NCBI GenBank assembly: GCA_022771805.1
Contig: JALELM010000003.1
Location: 94,193 to 158,192, forward strand
Origin: Veillonellaceae bacterium
GTDB taxonomy: Bacteria; Bacillota; Negativicutes; Veillonellales; Negativicoccaceae
Length of the DNA stretch: 64,000 nt
Reading direction: 5' to 3'
Position 1 is the first letter of the stretch, and each line of letters opens with the position of its first letter. Below, in pieces: positions 18,559 through 25,949 of the stretch. The notes under the pieces were generated by a model. That model saw only the letters and a list, made by a program, of their open reading frames with translations, made no database searches and had not been told where the DNA came from. The translations under genes were made by a program, and so were the position numbers.

Positions 18559-19023
18559 TTACTTTTCGTTCCCGATATACCATTTCAAAACAGCCTTGCG
18601 TACTTTCTGCGGCGTGCCGCTGCTCACCAACGGCCGATGTGCATCCGTCGGATATAGGATGGTAAACGAGCCGGGTATCGCATAGATACTGCCGCGCAAC
18701 TCACAGTCCCCGTAAAAATGCAAATCCCGTTCCGGGTACGCTTCGACAGGCTCCGCCGCAGGCAAGATCGCCCAGTCCAACCGCTCCTGCCCGCTGAGCA
18801 GAATCTGTACATCGACATATTCCCGGTGCGCCTCCCACTTCCGCTCCGTTGCCGGCTCCGTGTGCACCGTCTCCACATTCACGTAATTCTTCCCGCCGAA
18901 ATCCAGGCGGCCGTCTTGCACCTGCGACCAGTCCGTCGCCGCCAAACGCACCAGTGCCACATACAACGGCTCCGGTAATTGCGACTGAAAACTCGCCAAC
19001 TCATCCCAATGTCCCGCCAGCAT
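18559..19023 (-). CDS. YhcH/YjgK/YiaL family protein (DUF386, cupin-like)
   Basis: This protein of 154 residues matches the DUF386 family: NVETVHTEP, EAHREYVDVQILLSGQE and PTDAHRP, the last with family metal-ligand histidines. Characterised relatives occur in sialic-acid and sugar-acid catabolism clusters, with a beta-barrel fold that may bind a sugar. The start is the ATG at 19023 with GGAGG seven bases upstream; the longer open frame has no ribosome site. No sugar-catabolic gene adjoins it, so the substrate is unknown. Confidence 0.85.
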   Translation of the reverse strand: MLAGHWDELASFQSQLPEPLYVALVRLAATDWSQVQDGRLDFGGKNYVNVETVHTEPATERKWEAHREYVDVQILLSGQERLDWAILPAAEPVEAYPERDLHFYGDCELRGSIYAIPGSFTILYPTDAHRPLVSSGTPQKVRKAVLKWYIGNEK

Positions 19024-19324
19024 ACTATGCCTCCACTCTATACCGCAAACGCCCGGCCGCCCGCCGACACAAAAGAAAAGACCTGCCAAATCCGGCCGCA
19101 CGAACGCTTGCATTAACTCGTACGCCGGTACTGAAAAATTTAATAATCGAAAAGTTCGCTTCTTTTTGATAAATCGAAAAATAGGGCAGTACCCAAGAAT
19201 AGGGCAGCCGGTTCCGCTATTCAAGAAGATATCCGAAATATCCCAAAATGCAAAAAGCCCGCAGCCCGGACAGTTTGAGCTGCTCTACAGTATGCAGAAG
19301 CAGCCTGAAACGTTCAATGAACAG
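19024..19324. other. Intergenic region between the YhcH gene and tRNA-Leu
   Basis: No gene is supported here. It holds a weak possible hairpin after the tRNA (19249-19285, then a T5 run on minus) and a 10-base direct repeat AATAGGGCAG at 19180-19189 and 19198-19207 (18-base period). I could not locate a convincing promoter for the YhcH gene. Confidence 0.4.
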
Positions 19325-19409
19325 TGGTGCCGGAGAAGGGACTCGAACCCCCACGCCACAAAGGCGCCGGATCCTAAATCCGGTGCGTCTGCCATTCCGC
19401 CACTCCGGC
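19325..19409 (-). tRNA. tRNA-Leu (anticodon TAG), CCA encoded
   Basis: The minus strand folds as a class II tRNA: acceptor GCCGGAG paired with CTCCGGC, anticodon stem CCGGA/TCCGG with loop TTTAGGA (anticodon TAG), a long variable arm, a T arm with GGTTCGAGTCC, discriminator A and an encoded CCA (19325-19327). Confidence 0.95.
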
Positions 19410-19420
19410 AGGTTCGTCTC

Positions 19421-19450
19421 ATCTTAGCACAGAGACGCCGATACGGTCAA
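19421..19450 (-). promoter_or_regulatory. Promoter of tRNA-Leu
   Basis: TTGACC (19445-19450), an 18-base spacer and TAAGAT (19421-19426), with TG at the extended -10 position. It starts the tRNA about 12 bases downstream and lies just after the terminator at 19467-19502. Confidence 0.75.
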
Positions 19451-19466
19451 TGTGCCGAATCCGTTG

Positions 19467-19502
19467 CAACAAAAAAGGCGAAGCGCGCTTCGTCTTTTGT
19501 TG
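19467..19502 (-). terminator. Intrinsic terminator closing the riboswitch-linked RNA unit
   Basis: A GAAGCG/CGCTTC core lies within a longer near-palindrome of 36 bases, with T6 on the minus strand and T4 on plus. It separates the riboswitch unit from the tRNA-Leu promoter. Confidence 0.8.
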
Positions 19503-19800
19503 TGTGAGATTCGGTTCCCTGTCCGAATCTCCGACTATGTGTAGCCGGCGCCCCTTGCCGGGCTTGTCGGAAAAAGGTGCGGAATCATTTCCGCGGAGGA
19601 TGATGCTATCCTGACGACCGAGTCGTTATGTTAAAAAGGGGGAAGAGAATAATGTTCCCAAGCATTATCCTCTTCGAAAGGAGATGAACGTAGCCATCGG
19701 CTTGCGCCGACGCTACCGGGGCTTGCGCCCCTGAAGGATGATATGCAAAAGTTTTCCAAGAAAACTTATTGCCGTAATTGGAAGTTCATGACCGTCCATC
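19503..19800 (-). ncRNA. Putative structured non-coding RNA downstream of the cobalamin riboswitch
   Basis: No gene is recognisable, but the minus strand is rich in hairpins: 19718-19731 and 19690-19716, both with GCAA (GNRA) tetraloops; 19642-19675 (13-bp stem, loop CTTGGGAA); and 19507-19530 (8-bp stem, loop ACAGGGAA). GNRA loops form only on the minus strand, which points to that strand as the transcript. It ends at the terminator 19467-19502. I compared it by eye with tmRNA, SRP RNA and RNase P and saw no match; 6S RNA is not excluded. Confidence 0.4.
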
Positions 19801-19850
19801 AAAAAAACTCTTTGCGAAGGCAAAGAGTTTTGCGTACCATAATAAAGCAC
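19713..19850 (-). CDS. Possible 45-residue ORF after the riboswitch (doubtful)
   Basis: A GTG at 19850 is preceded by GGGGAGGAG at good spacing. The frame runs through the terminator hairpin and ends at 19713. The product is moderately hydrophobic in its second half (ITAISFLGKLLHIIL) and ends in a basic tail. I recognise no family. Because the terminator lies inside the frame, it could be a leader peptide, the remnant of a lost B12-regulated gene, or chance. Confidence 0.3.
   Translation of the reverse strand: MLYYGTQNSLPSQRVFLMDGHELPITAISFLGKLLHIILQGRKPR
19801..19831 (-). terminator. Riboswitch expression-platform terminator
   Basis: A 12-bp stem (AAAACTCTTTGC and its complement, four-base loop) is followed by a T7 run on the minus strand, about 60 bases after the cobalamin aptamer. 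It is the likely switch point of the riboswitch. Confidence 0.85.
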
Positions 19851-19891
19851 GTATTCTCCTCCCCATCGCTCGTGGGTCCAGTGGTGAACGT

Positions 19892-20040
19892 TAAACAGGC
19901 AGTTCTCCTGACTTCGCATCATCGCTCATTCCGCCTTCCCGGTTTCCCAGTGGCTCCATGGAATTTGCTCCGCTTCACAGTGGCGGGACCGTGTCGGCTT
20001 TGCACCGAACTTCCCTATTAAGCTTTGCAGCACCTGTTCC
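19892..20040 (-). promoter_or_regulatory. Cobalamin (B12) riboswitch aptamer
   Basis: Reading the minus strand, the conserved B12-box elements appear in order: AACAGGTGC, TTAATAGGGAAGTTCGGTGC, GGTCCCGCCACTGTGA, GCCACTGGGAAACCGGGAAGG, GATGCGAAGTCAGGAGAA and CTGCCTGTTTAA. This is a complete AdoCbl-type aptamer. A promoter lies just upstream and an intrinsic terminator downstream, but no cobalamin transport or biosynthesis gene follows before the next tRNA. Confidence 0.95.
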
Positions 20041-20059
20041 TCTCTATGAACTTGCCTAT

Positions 20060-20088
20060 ATATTAGCACATGTACCTATACCTGTCAA
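20060..20088 (-). promoter_or_regulatory. Promoter of the cobalamin riboswitch transcript
   Basis: TTGACA (20083-20088), a 17-base spacer and TAATAT (20060-20065) on the minus strand; the transcript would begin near 20053, just before the aptamer. Confidence 0.85.
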
Positions 20089-20294
20089 TTCTTTTCTGCA
20101 AATTCTTTTTAATTTCCTTGGCGAATATCGGTTGACAAACCGCTTTTCAGCTCTCTTTTTGCTCACGAAATATAACGGCAATGTGTAATCCGGTCGCTTT
20201 TTATGCCTGCAGATCCCCTAACTGCGGCATGTTTTCAGATTGCACCATACTTCTTCATTCCGCCCGTATGCCGTCATTCCGCAAAAAAGCAGAT

Positions 20295-20330
20295 AAAAAA
20301 TACCCGCAATGTGCATTGCGGGTATTTTTT
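20295..20330 (-). terminator. Intrinsic terminator of the ald-gltS operon
   Basis: A 16-bp stem (TACCCGCAAT core, flanked by A6/T6, four-base loop) follows the gltS stop within three bases. It is symmetrical and could work both ways. Confidence 0.88.
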
Positions 20331-20332
20331 TA

Positions 20333-21697
20333 TCAAACTTCGGAAGCGTCGCCGCGTCCTGTCAACGGCAGAGACTGCCACCACCAACCGCTGACACGGC
20401 ATACGATCAACAGGCCGGCACTGATGACGACATACATACCTACCAGCCACCAATGCTGCCCGTTGAGCAACATGAACGGCGCGGCCGACCAGGTGAAAAT
20501 TTCCAAGGGCGTATTGATCGGTCCGACAATCGCCGTATCCGTAATCGTCTTGGAACGATACGCCGGATCCACGATACGCAAGAGCACGAAACCGATTGCA
20601 AATACTCCCGTCGCGTAGCCGAAAACGAAAATGGAACGCTCAAACCAGCTTTCTTTATTCAGCAACGGACCGCCGTAGCGCATCGTCGCCCACACGACGA
20701 GAATGCCGCAGAGCAGCAGCAACGCAAGCGGCCCCGCATATTCCATGACCACGGGCACTTTGATGGACGCCACCCCGAAGAAAACGAGAAAATCCGTCGT
20801 TGTGCCGCTGATGCGGTCAAAAACGCGCGTATCCACGTATTCGTATACGCCGATACGGCGCAAAAGGAGAAAGAGCGCCAACGCCAACAGGAATGCCACC
20901 GTAAAAGTAGGCAGGTCGATCGCCGTAGTGGCAAAAATCCATTGATTCAACAGATACCCCGCACCGCTCGGTACCAAGACCAACGCCAAATGCCAGGCCA
21001 ACGGATCGAGCGCAATGTTGGAAATGGTGCGATCCCCCAGTTCTTCGCGCTTTTCCTTCGGAACCAGACCGGTTCGCAAATCTCCCGAAATATAGCGGAA
21101 ATCACGAATATATTCCGTATAGCCTCGACTTGTCGCCCATTTAATGAAGATCAGGCCGCCGAACACCCCGGCCAAAATCCCGACCGTGGCAATCGTCATC
21201 CCCAGATCCATCGCCTCAGGAAAACCGATACGGACGAAGCTGTTGCCTACGGCAGCCGCCGTTCCGTGGCCGCCGTTAAAACCGGCCACCAGCAGCAGAC
21301 CGAAACCATAGTTGATTTCCGGATACAGCCGGGAGATGACCAAAATGGAGAAGGCAACCGGAATGCACACCTGCAGGGTCAGCGCCAGCGTCTTGTAGCA
21401 GAAATACGAGCCGAGCCGGGCAATTTCCGCCCGCCAGCCGCCGCTCCCCTTGTGAAATCCGGCCATCCCGACCGCGGCAAAGACGACGACCGTGAGCAGG
21501 CCCGCATACGAGCCTATGTTTTCCGTAAACGGCAGCACATTCAGGAAATAGGGGCCGAGGGCGAGACCGATAAAGCCCGCAATCAGACTGGACGGCAGAA
21601 AATACCGTTGTACCCAGGTAACCCGCGCCCGAATCCACTGACTCAGGACGATGAGCAGCGCCGCAACGGCAAAGTCGACCAGAATACCGTACAGCAT
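20333..21697 (-). CDS. gltS: Sodium/glutamate symporter family transporter (GltS/ESS-like)
   Basis: This hydrophobic protein of 454 residues has about 10-12 membrane segments and the GltS-family motif FNGGHGTAAA (near 139-148) in a pore-loop-like region; a related segment occurs in the C-terminal half. Family members import glutamate with sodium. It begins two bases after ald, so alanine dehydrogenase and an amino-acid transporter are co-expressed. The exact substrate (glutamate or another small acid) is inferred only. Confidence 0.82.
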   Translation of the reverse strand: MLYGILVDFAVAALLIVLSQWIRARVTWVQRYFLPSSLIAGFIGLALGPYFLNVLPFTENIGSYAGLLTVVVFAAVGMAGFHKGSGGWRAEIARLGSYFCYKTLALTLQVCIPVAFSILVISRLYPEINYGFGLLLVAGFNGGHGTAAAVGNSFVRIGFPEAMDLGMTIATVGILAGVFGGLIFIKWATSRGYTEYIRDFRYISGDLRTGLVPKEKREELGDRTISNIALDPLAWHLALVLVPSGAGYLLNQWIFATTAIDLPTFTVAFLLALALFLLLRRIGVYEYVDTRVFDRISGTTTDFLVFFGVASIKVPVVMEYAGPLALLLLCGILVVWATMRYGGPLLNKESWFERSIFVFGYATGVFAIGFVLLRIVDPAYRSKTITDTAIVGPINTPLEIFTWSAAPFMLLNGQHWWLVGMYVVISAGLLIVCRVSGWWWQSLPLTGRGDASEV

Positions 21698-21699
21698 AC

Positions 21700-22875
21700 T
21701 CAGCCTCCTTTTGTCTGCAACAATTCCGGCGAGCGTGTTCCTGTCGCCGGCGGTGCGGGATCACATGCTTGCGGATCCAGGCCGAGGACATCGGCCGGCG
21801 TGCGCCACGGCCGTTGCTGCAGAGCGCTGGTTTCCTCATGTGTCAGCACACCTTGATAGACGGTCAGCGCCCGCCGCAGAAAACCGTCCCGCCGGCAAGC
21901 TTCCGCCACACCGTTATTCAGAATGCTGCGAATATGCCCGACCAGACTCACCGCATACGCCTGCGATGCCGACTTCGCAATGGATGCCGGAATATTGCTC
22001 ACGCCGAAGTGAATCACTCCGTCAATGACATATGTCGGTTCGGCATGTGTCGTTTCTTTATAGGTTTCGACGGCACCGCCTTCGTCCGCAGAAATATCCA
22101 CGATGACCGAGCCCGGTTCCATCAGCTTCAACATACTGCGATCGATCAGATGTGTCTTGCTTTCCTTCGGCCATTTCACGCAATTCAGAACCAAGTCCGT
22201 TGTCGGTAACAGCGCGGCGATATTTTCCTTAGTGGAAAGCATGGTATGCACACGATCACCGTATTGGCGATTGATGTCGCGCAGTGTCGCAATATTGATA
22301 TCCAAGACCGTAACCCAGGCTCCGAGCGCCTCCAGTACCTGCAAAGCCGCCTTGCCGACCAATCCGGCGCCCAGAATCACCGCCTGAATCCCCGGTGCGC
22401 CGGCAAGCCCGCCGACAAACTTCCCCTTGCCTCCGTTCGTCGAAAGCAAATGATGCAGCCCGAACAAGGCGCCCTGTTTCCCGGCCGCCTCGCAGTTCGG
22501 CGAACCGTAACGATGCGTATCTTCCGCCGTAAAGGCAATGCACTCCGAGCGCAGCAGCGCCTCCACTTCCGCCGGATGCGCCGCGGGATGGATACAGGTC
22601 AGGTAGATCTGCCCCTTACGCAGCAAATCGTATTCCGACTCTTCGAATTCTTTTACCTTGACGAGGAAATCGGCCTCCGCATACATTTCCGCCGCCGTTT
22701 CCAGCAGCCGCGCGCCGGCCTTTTCATATGCCGCGTCCGGAAATCCGGCCTTGACACCGGCTCCCGCCTGTACATACACCGGATGTCCGTCTCCTACAAT
22801 CGTCGCCACTTCCTGCGGCGTTAACACGACGCGATATTCATTGGCTTTAATATCTCGCAATACCCCCAGTTTCAC
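21700..22875 (-). CDS. ald: Alanine dehydrogenase / PNT family NAD-dependent dehydrogenase
   Basis: This 391-residue protein belongs to the alanine dehydrogenase/pyridine nucleotide transhydrogenase family. The N-terminal MKLGVLRDIKANEYRVVLTP block and the Rossmann motif VILGAGLVGKAALQVLEALG with a following acidic VLDIN are clear. Alanine dehydrogenase converts L-alanine to pyruvate and ammonia. The sequence is divergent from well-known Ald around the substrate region, so another amino acid is possible. I chose the GTG at 22875 (AAGGAGG eight bases upstream); the longer frame runs into the upstream terminator. Confidence 0.78.
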   Translation of the reverse strand: MKLGVLRDIKANEYRVVLTPQEVATIVGDGHPVYVQAGAGVKAGFPDAAYEKAGARLLETAAEMYAEADFLVKVKEFEESEYDLLRKGQIYLTCIHPAAHPAEVEALLRSECIAFTAEDTHRYGSPNCEAAGKQGALFGLHHLLSTNGGKGKFVGGLAGAPGIQAVILGAGLVGKAALQVLEALGAWVTVLDINIATLRDINRQYGDRVHTMLSTKENIAALLPTTDLVLNCVKWPKESKTHLIDRSMLKLMEPGSVIVDISADEGGAVETYKETTHAEPTYVIDGVIHFGVSNIPASIAKSASQAYAVSLVGHIRSILNNGVAEACRRDGFLRRALTVYQGVLTHEETSALQQRPWRTPADVLGLDPQACDPAPPATGTRSPELLQTKGG

Positions 22876-22910
22876 GCAAGCCGCCTCCTTTTCCTTCTGC
22901 ACATTGCCAA

Positions 22911-22941
22911 AATATAATCCGGAAATGAAAAGCCGCTGCAA
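22911..22941 (-). promoter_or_regulatory. Possible promoter of ald-gltS overlapping the hup terminator
   Basis: TTGCAG (22936-22941) sits in the hup terminator hairpin; 17 or 19 bases later come ATTATA or TATATT (22911-22918). The match is weak. Confidence 0.35.
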
Positions 22942-22952
22942 GAGCGGCTTTT
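22928..22952 (-). terminator. Intrinsic terminator after hup
   Basis: A 10-bp stem AAAAGCCGCT/AGCGGCTTTT with a five-base loop is followed by TTTTC on the minus strand, 20 bases after the hup stop. Confidence 0.85.
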
Positions 22953-22972
22953 CGCATTCGTATCACAAGTTC

Positions 22973-23278
22973 TTATTTTTTACGAGCCCGTTTCGCTTTT
23001 TTTACGTTAACGCGTTCTTTCAGCTGTTTGCCGGCTTTGAATGCCGGGCTCTTGGATGCCGGAATCTGGATCTTTTTGCTCGGATCCATCGGGTTGTGAC
23101 CTTCACGGGCTTTACGATCACGAACTTCGAAGGTGCCGAAGCCGATAACCTGTACTTTTTCGCCCTGTGCCAATGCTTCGCTGATGCATTCGAACATAGC
23201 TTTTACGGATTTTTCCGCGTCTTTTTTCGTCAAGCCGGAAACTTCCGCCACCTTAGCGATCAATTCTGTTTTGTTCAT
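22973..23278 (-). CDS. hup: HU family DNA-binding protein with basic C-terminal tail
   Basis: HU bends and compacts DNA as a dimer. The family signature [18 protein letters not shown] is at about 46-63. At 101 residues it is some ten residues longer than typical HU because of a lysine/arginine-rich tail ([10 protein letters not shown]). It follows mazG after 59 bases that hold two small inverted repeats (GATACC and GATCCG arms), and has its own ribosome site GGAGGGG. Confidence 0.95.
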   Translation of the reverse strand: MNKTELIAKVAEVSGLTKKDAEKSVKAMFECISEALAQGEKVQVIGFGTFEVRDRKAREGHNPMDPSKKIQIPASKSPAFKAGKQLKERVNVKKAKRARKK

Positions 23279-23337
23279 ACAAACCCCTCCTTTGAAATAG
23301 ATCCGTTCTGCGGATCATCGCCCGATACCCTACGGTA

Positions 23338-24351
23338 TCATTCCCCGCGCTTGGCCTCTTGCCAATACGCATCCAGCTCGGTCAAGTCGGTCTCCTCCCA
23401 AGTCTTGCCGCTGCGACGAACACATTCTTCCACGTATTGAAAACGATGACAAAACTTCGCGTTCGCACGACGGAGCGCAGTCTCGGGTTCTACGCCCAGA
23501 TGTCGCAGGACGTTGACCGTGGCAAAAAGCACATCACCACACTCATCTTCTAAGCGTGTCGGACTATTTTGTGCAAGCGCTTCCCGCACTTCCTGCCACT
23601 CTTCCCGCAACTTCTCCCGGGCGGACTCGACGGAGTCCCAATCAAAGCCGACTCGGGCTGTTTTCTCTTGTATTTTACACGCTAAACTAAGGCTTGGCAA
23701 GCCCTTTGGCACACCATCAAGAATATCCTTGCGTTTTTTGAATGAAAATTTGCTTTTTTCCCAGTCCGCCACGACTTCCGCCGCCTGTTTTCCGCTTTCC
23801 GGAGCAAATACATGCGGATGTCGCGCAATCATCTTATCCGCGATGCCGCGGCACACATCTTCCCAGGAAAAGAGCCCTTCTTCCGCCGCCAGTTGTGCGT
23901 GAAACACCACCTGCAACAAGACATCGCCGAGTTCTTCACACAGCAGTTCGCTGTCTTGTGTGTCGATGGCCTCCAACACTTCGTACACTTCTTCGATCAG
24001 GTAGCGCCGCAGACCGGCATGCGTTTGTCGTCGATCCCAGGGGCAGCCCTGCTCGCCGCGCAGTGTCGCCACCACTCGCACCAATCGCTCGGCCTCGCTT
24101 CCCCGTCCGCTCGGCGGAATAATAATCGCCTCTGCTCCCGCAACCTCTTCCGCTCGACAGCGTGCGACCTTGCCGTCCGCCACTTTGTATACTTCCGTTC
24201 CGGCCAATGCCGGCGGGCAGGGTGTCCTCAATGCCTGCACTCCGACGAGCCACAGCGGTACGGCTCCCTGCCGGGCAGGCCATGCGTTCAGCACGCGATA
24301 CCCTTGTTCCGGCACGAAACCGGCCGCTCGTAAGCCTTGTTCGTAATCCAT
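23338..24351 (-). CDS. mazG: Nucleoside triphosphate pyrophosphohydrolase MazG with unusual N-terminal region
   Basis: The C-terminal about 250 residues form the MazG double domain: LRGEQGCPWDRRQTH, EEVYEVLEAID and EELGDVLLQVVFHAQ carry the metal-binding EExxE-type motifs, and a second copy begins near FDWDSVESA. It hydrolyses NTPs to NMP and PPi and may clear damaged nucleotides or alarmones. The first 85-90 residues are not MazG. They end in IIIPPSG, where Firmicute YabN proteins end their tetrapyrrole-methylase domain, so they may be a remnant of it. The ATG overlaps the flippase stop (TGATG). Confidence 0.9.
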   Translation of the reverse strand: MDYEQGLRAAGFVPEQGYRVLNAWPARQGAVPLWLVGVQALRTPCPPALAGTEVYKVADGKVARCRAEEVAGAEAIIIPPSGRGSEAERLVRVVATLRGEQGCPWDRRQTHAGLRRYLIEEVYEVLEAIDTQDSELLCEELGDVLLQVVFHAQLAAEEGLFSWEDVCRGIADKMIARHPHVFAPESGKQAAEVVADWEKSKFSFKKRKDILDGVPKGLPSLSLACKIQEKTARVGFDWDSVESAREKLREEWQEVREALAQNSPTRLEDECGDVLFATVNVLRHLGVEPETALRRANAKFCHRFQYVEECVRRSGKTWEETDLTELDAYWQEAKRGE

Positions 24352-25949
24352 CAGCGAGCCTCCCAACGTTCCACCCACCGGGCGAGACGCGGCCCGACTT
24401 TCGGCACGGAACGCAAATCCTGCGCAACGATGCCTTTAGCCAAAATCAACCCGATCGTATACGCAATCATCCCGATAATAATCGCGCCGAGCGTAGCCAA
24501 AGTATTGCTGTGCAATGCGCCCAATAAGCTGCGATAACCGACGAAGGTAAACATCCCCATCCCGATCGCCGCCGCAAAAATCCGCAAGGTATGCGCGATA
24601 TCCGGTCGATAATCGAGATATTTATAAAGGAAGTACAAATTCAAAGCCGCCGCTACCCCGAAGTCGGCATTTGTCGCCCAAGCGGCTCCCTCGATACCGA
24701 GTGCGGGCATCGCGGTCAGCGTCCAGTTCAGCACGAATTTGACCACCGCGCTGACCACCATGTTGATCAGCGGAATCGCGGTTCGTCCCATTCCCTGCAG
24801 AATTCCCGTGGTGACCTGCTGGATGCCGAGCAGGAAAATGCCCATGCTCATGATCTGAATGGAAGGCCCCGCATTCGGCGTCGCATACAGCATTTGTGAA
24901 ATCGGTGTCGCAATGACGCACATACCGATAAACGACGGTATCGTCAATATATTGGCAATGCGCATCGCCACATCCGTGCGCCGATAAATCTGTGCCTCGT
25001 CCCGCATCATGTATGCCGCGGAGACCGCCGGCACCAGACTGGCCGCCAGGGATGCCGTCAGAATCGTCGGCAAATTCACCAACGAGGTCGCCATCCCCGT
25101 CAGGTAGCCGAAAAGTTCCGTCGACTGTTCGACCGAGTACCCCGCCACCGCCAAACGGTGCGGCACGACAAAGAGGTCGATATTCGCCACGATCGGCAGC
25201 ATAATATTCGCCAGCGAAACCGGCAGAGCCAGCACGACCAGGCGCTTCAGAATGGAAGCCAAACGCTCACGCGGCAACGCCCTGTCCTGATCGGCCAGAC
25301 GTTCCGCCCGCTTGCCCCGATCCCGCCAGTAGAACCAAATCAGCGCCGCAAGCGCAATCAAGGCGCCCGGAGCCGCCCCGAAGGTGGCCCCGGCGGCGGC
25401 GTACTCCAAACCGTAAGGCAGGAGCATGACCGCAAATAAAATCATCGTCAAAACGCGAAACAATTGCTCCAAGATCTGACTGATCGCCGTCGGGCGCATT
25501 TCCTGCAGCCCTTGGAAATAGCCGCGCAGGCAGGAAACCACGCTCACAACGAAAATCGCAGGCGACAACGCCACCAGCGCCCAATACGCACGCGGATCGC
25601 GCACCAAACCGGTATCGATCAGCCAGTGTGCGCTCAGGTACAACAGAATACTGAAGGCCAATCCCGTAACCGTCAAGGCCGCCGTGGAAATGCGGAAGAC
25701 CCGCTGCGCCCCGATATAGTCGCGAATGGCATTTTTCTCCGCCACCATAATGGAGATCGCCACCGGCAAACCTGCCGAGGAAATGCTCAGTGCCAACAAA
25801 TAGATCGGGTACGCCATCTGGTACAGGCCGATCCCTTCGCCGCCCAGCAGTCGGGACAGTAAAATCCGGTTGACCGCGCCGATGATTTTAACGATGATCC
25901 CGGCTATCGTCAAAATCATGGCGCCGCGGATAAATGTATCTTTACTCAC
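24351..25949 (-). CDS. MOP-superfamily polysaccharide/lipid II flippase-like protein (SpoVB/YtgP type)
   Basis: This integral membrane protein of 532 residues has about 14 predicted membrane helices and the SpoVB-type N-terminus ([27 protein letters not shown]). Members flip undecaprenyl-linked cell-wall or polysaccharide precursors. I chose the GTG at 25949, six bases after AAGGAG; ATGs at 25964 and 25970 are open but poorly spaced. The start overlaps the mfd stop by eight bases. Which lipid-linked substrate it moves is unknown. Confidence 0.85.
   Translation of the reverse strand: MSKDTFIRGAMILTIAGIIVKIIGAVNRILLSRLLGGEGIGLYQMAYPIYLLALSISSAGLPVAISIMVAEKNAIRDYIGAQRVFRISTAALTVTGLAFSILLYLSAHWLIDTGLVRDPRAYWALVALSPAIFVVSVVSCLRGYFQGLQEMRPTAISQILEQLFRVLTMILFAVMLLPYGLEYAAAGATFGAAPGALIALAALIWFYWRDRGKRAERLADQDRALPRERLASILKRLVVLALPVSLANIMLPIVANIDLFVVPHRLAVAGYSVEQSTELFGYLTGMATSLVNLPTILTASLAASLVPAVSAAYMMRDEAQIYRRTDVAMRIANILTIPSFIGMCVIATPISQMLYATPNAGPSIQIMSMGIFLLGIQQVTTGILQGMGRTAIPLINMVVSAVVKFVLNWTLTAMPALGIEGAAWATNADFGVAAALNLYFLYKYLDYRPDIAHTLRIFAAAIGMGMFTFVGYRSLLGALHSNTLATLGAIIIGMIAYTIGLILAKGIVAQDLRSVPKVGPRLARWVERWEAR

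Noticed and set aside
19325..19502. Integrated element or attachment site at tRNA-Leu
   Set aside because: No integrase, no repeated tRNA 3' end, and ordinary neighbouring genes.
19166..19507. 113-codon plus-strand ORF across tRNA-Leu
   Set aside because: The middle is the reverse complement of the tRNA (RRDSNPHATKAPDPKSG), a common false protein.
19503..19800. tmRNA, SRP RNA or 6S RNA
   Set aside because: I saw no tRNA-like ends, no SRP apical loop sequence and no RNase P blocks; 6S could not be demonstrated by eye, so the region is left unassigned.
19743..20021. 92-codon plus-strand ORF
   Set aside because: It is the complement of the cobalamin riboswitch and its terminator; the RNA explains the sequence.
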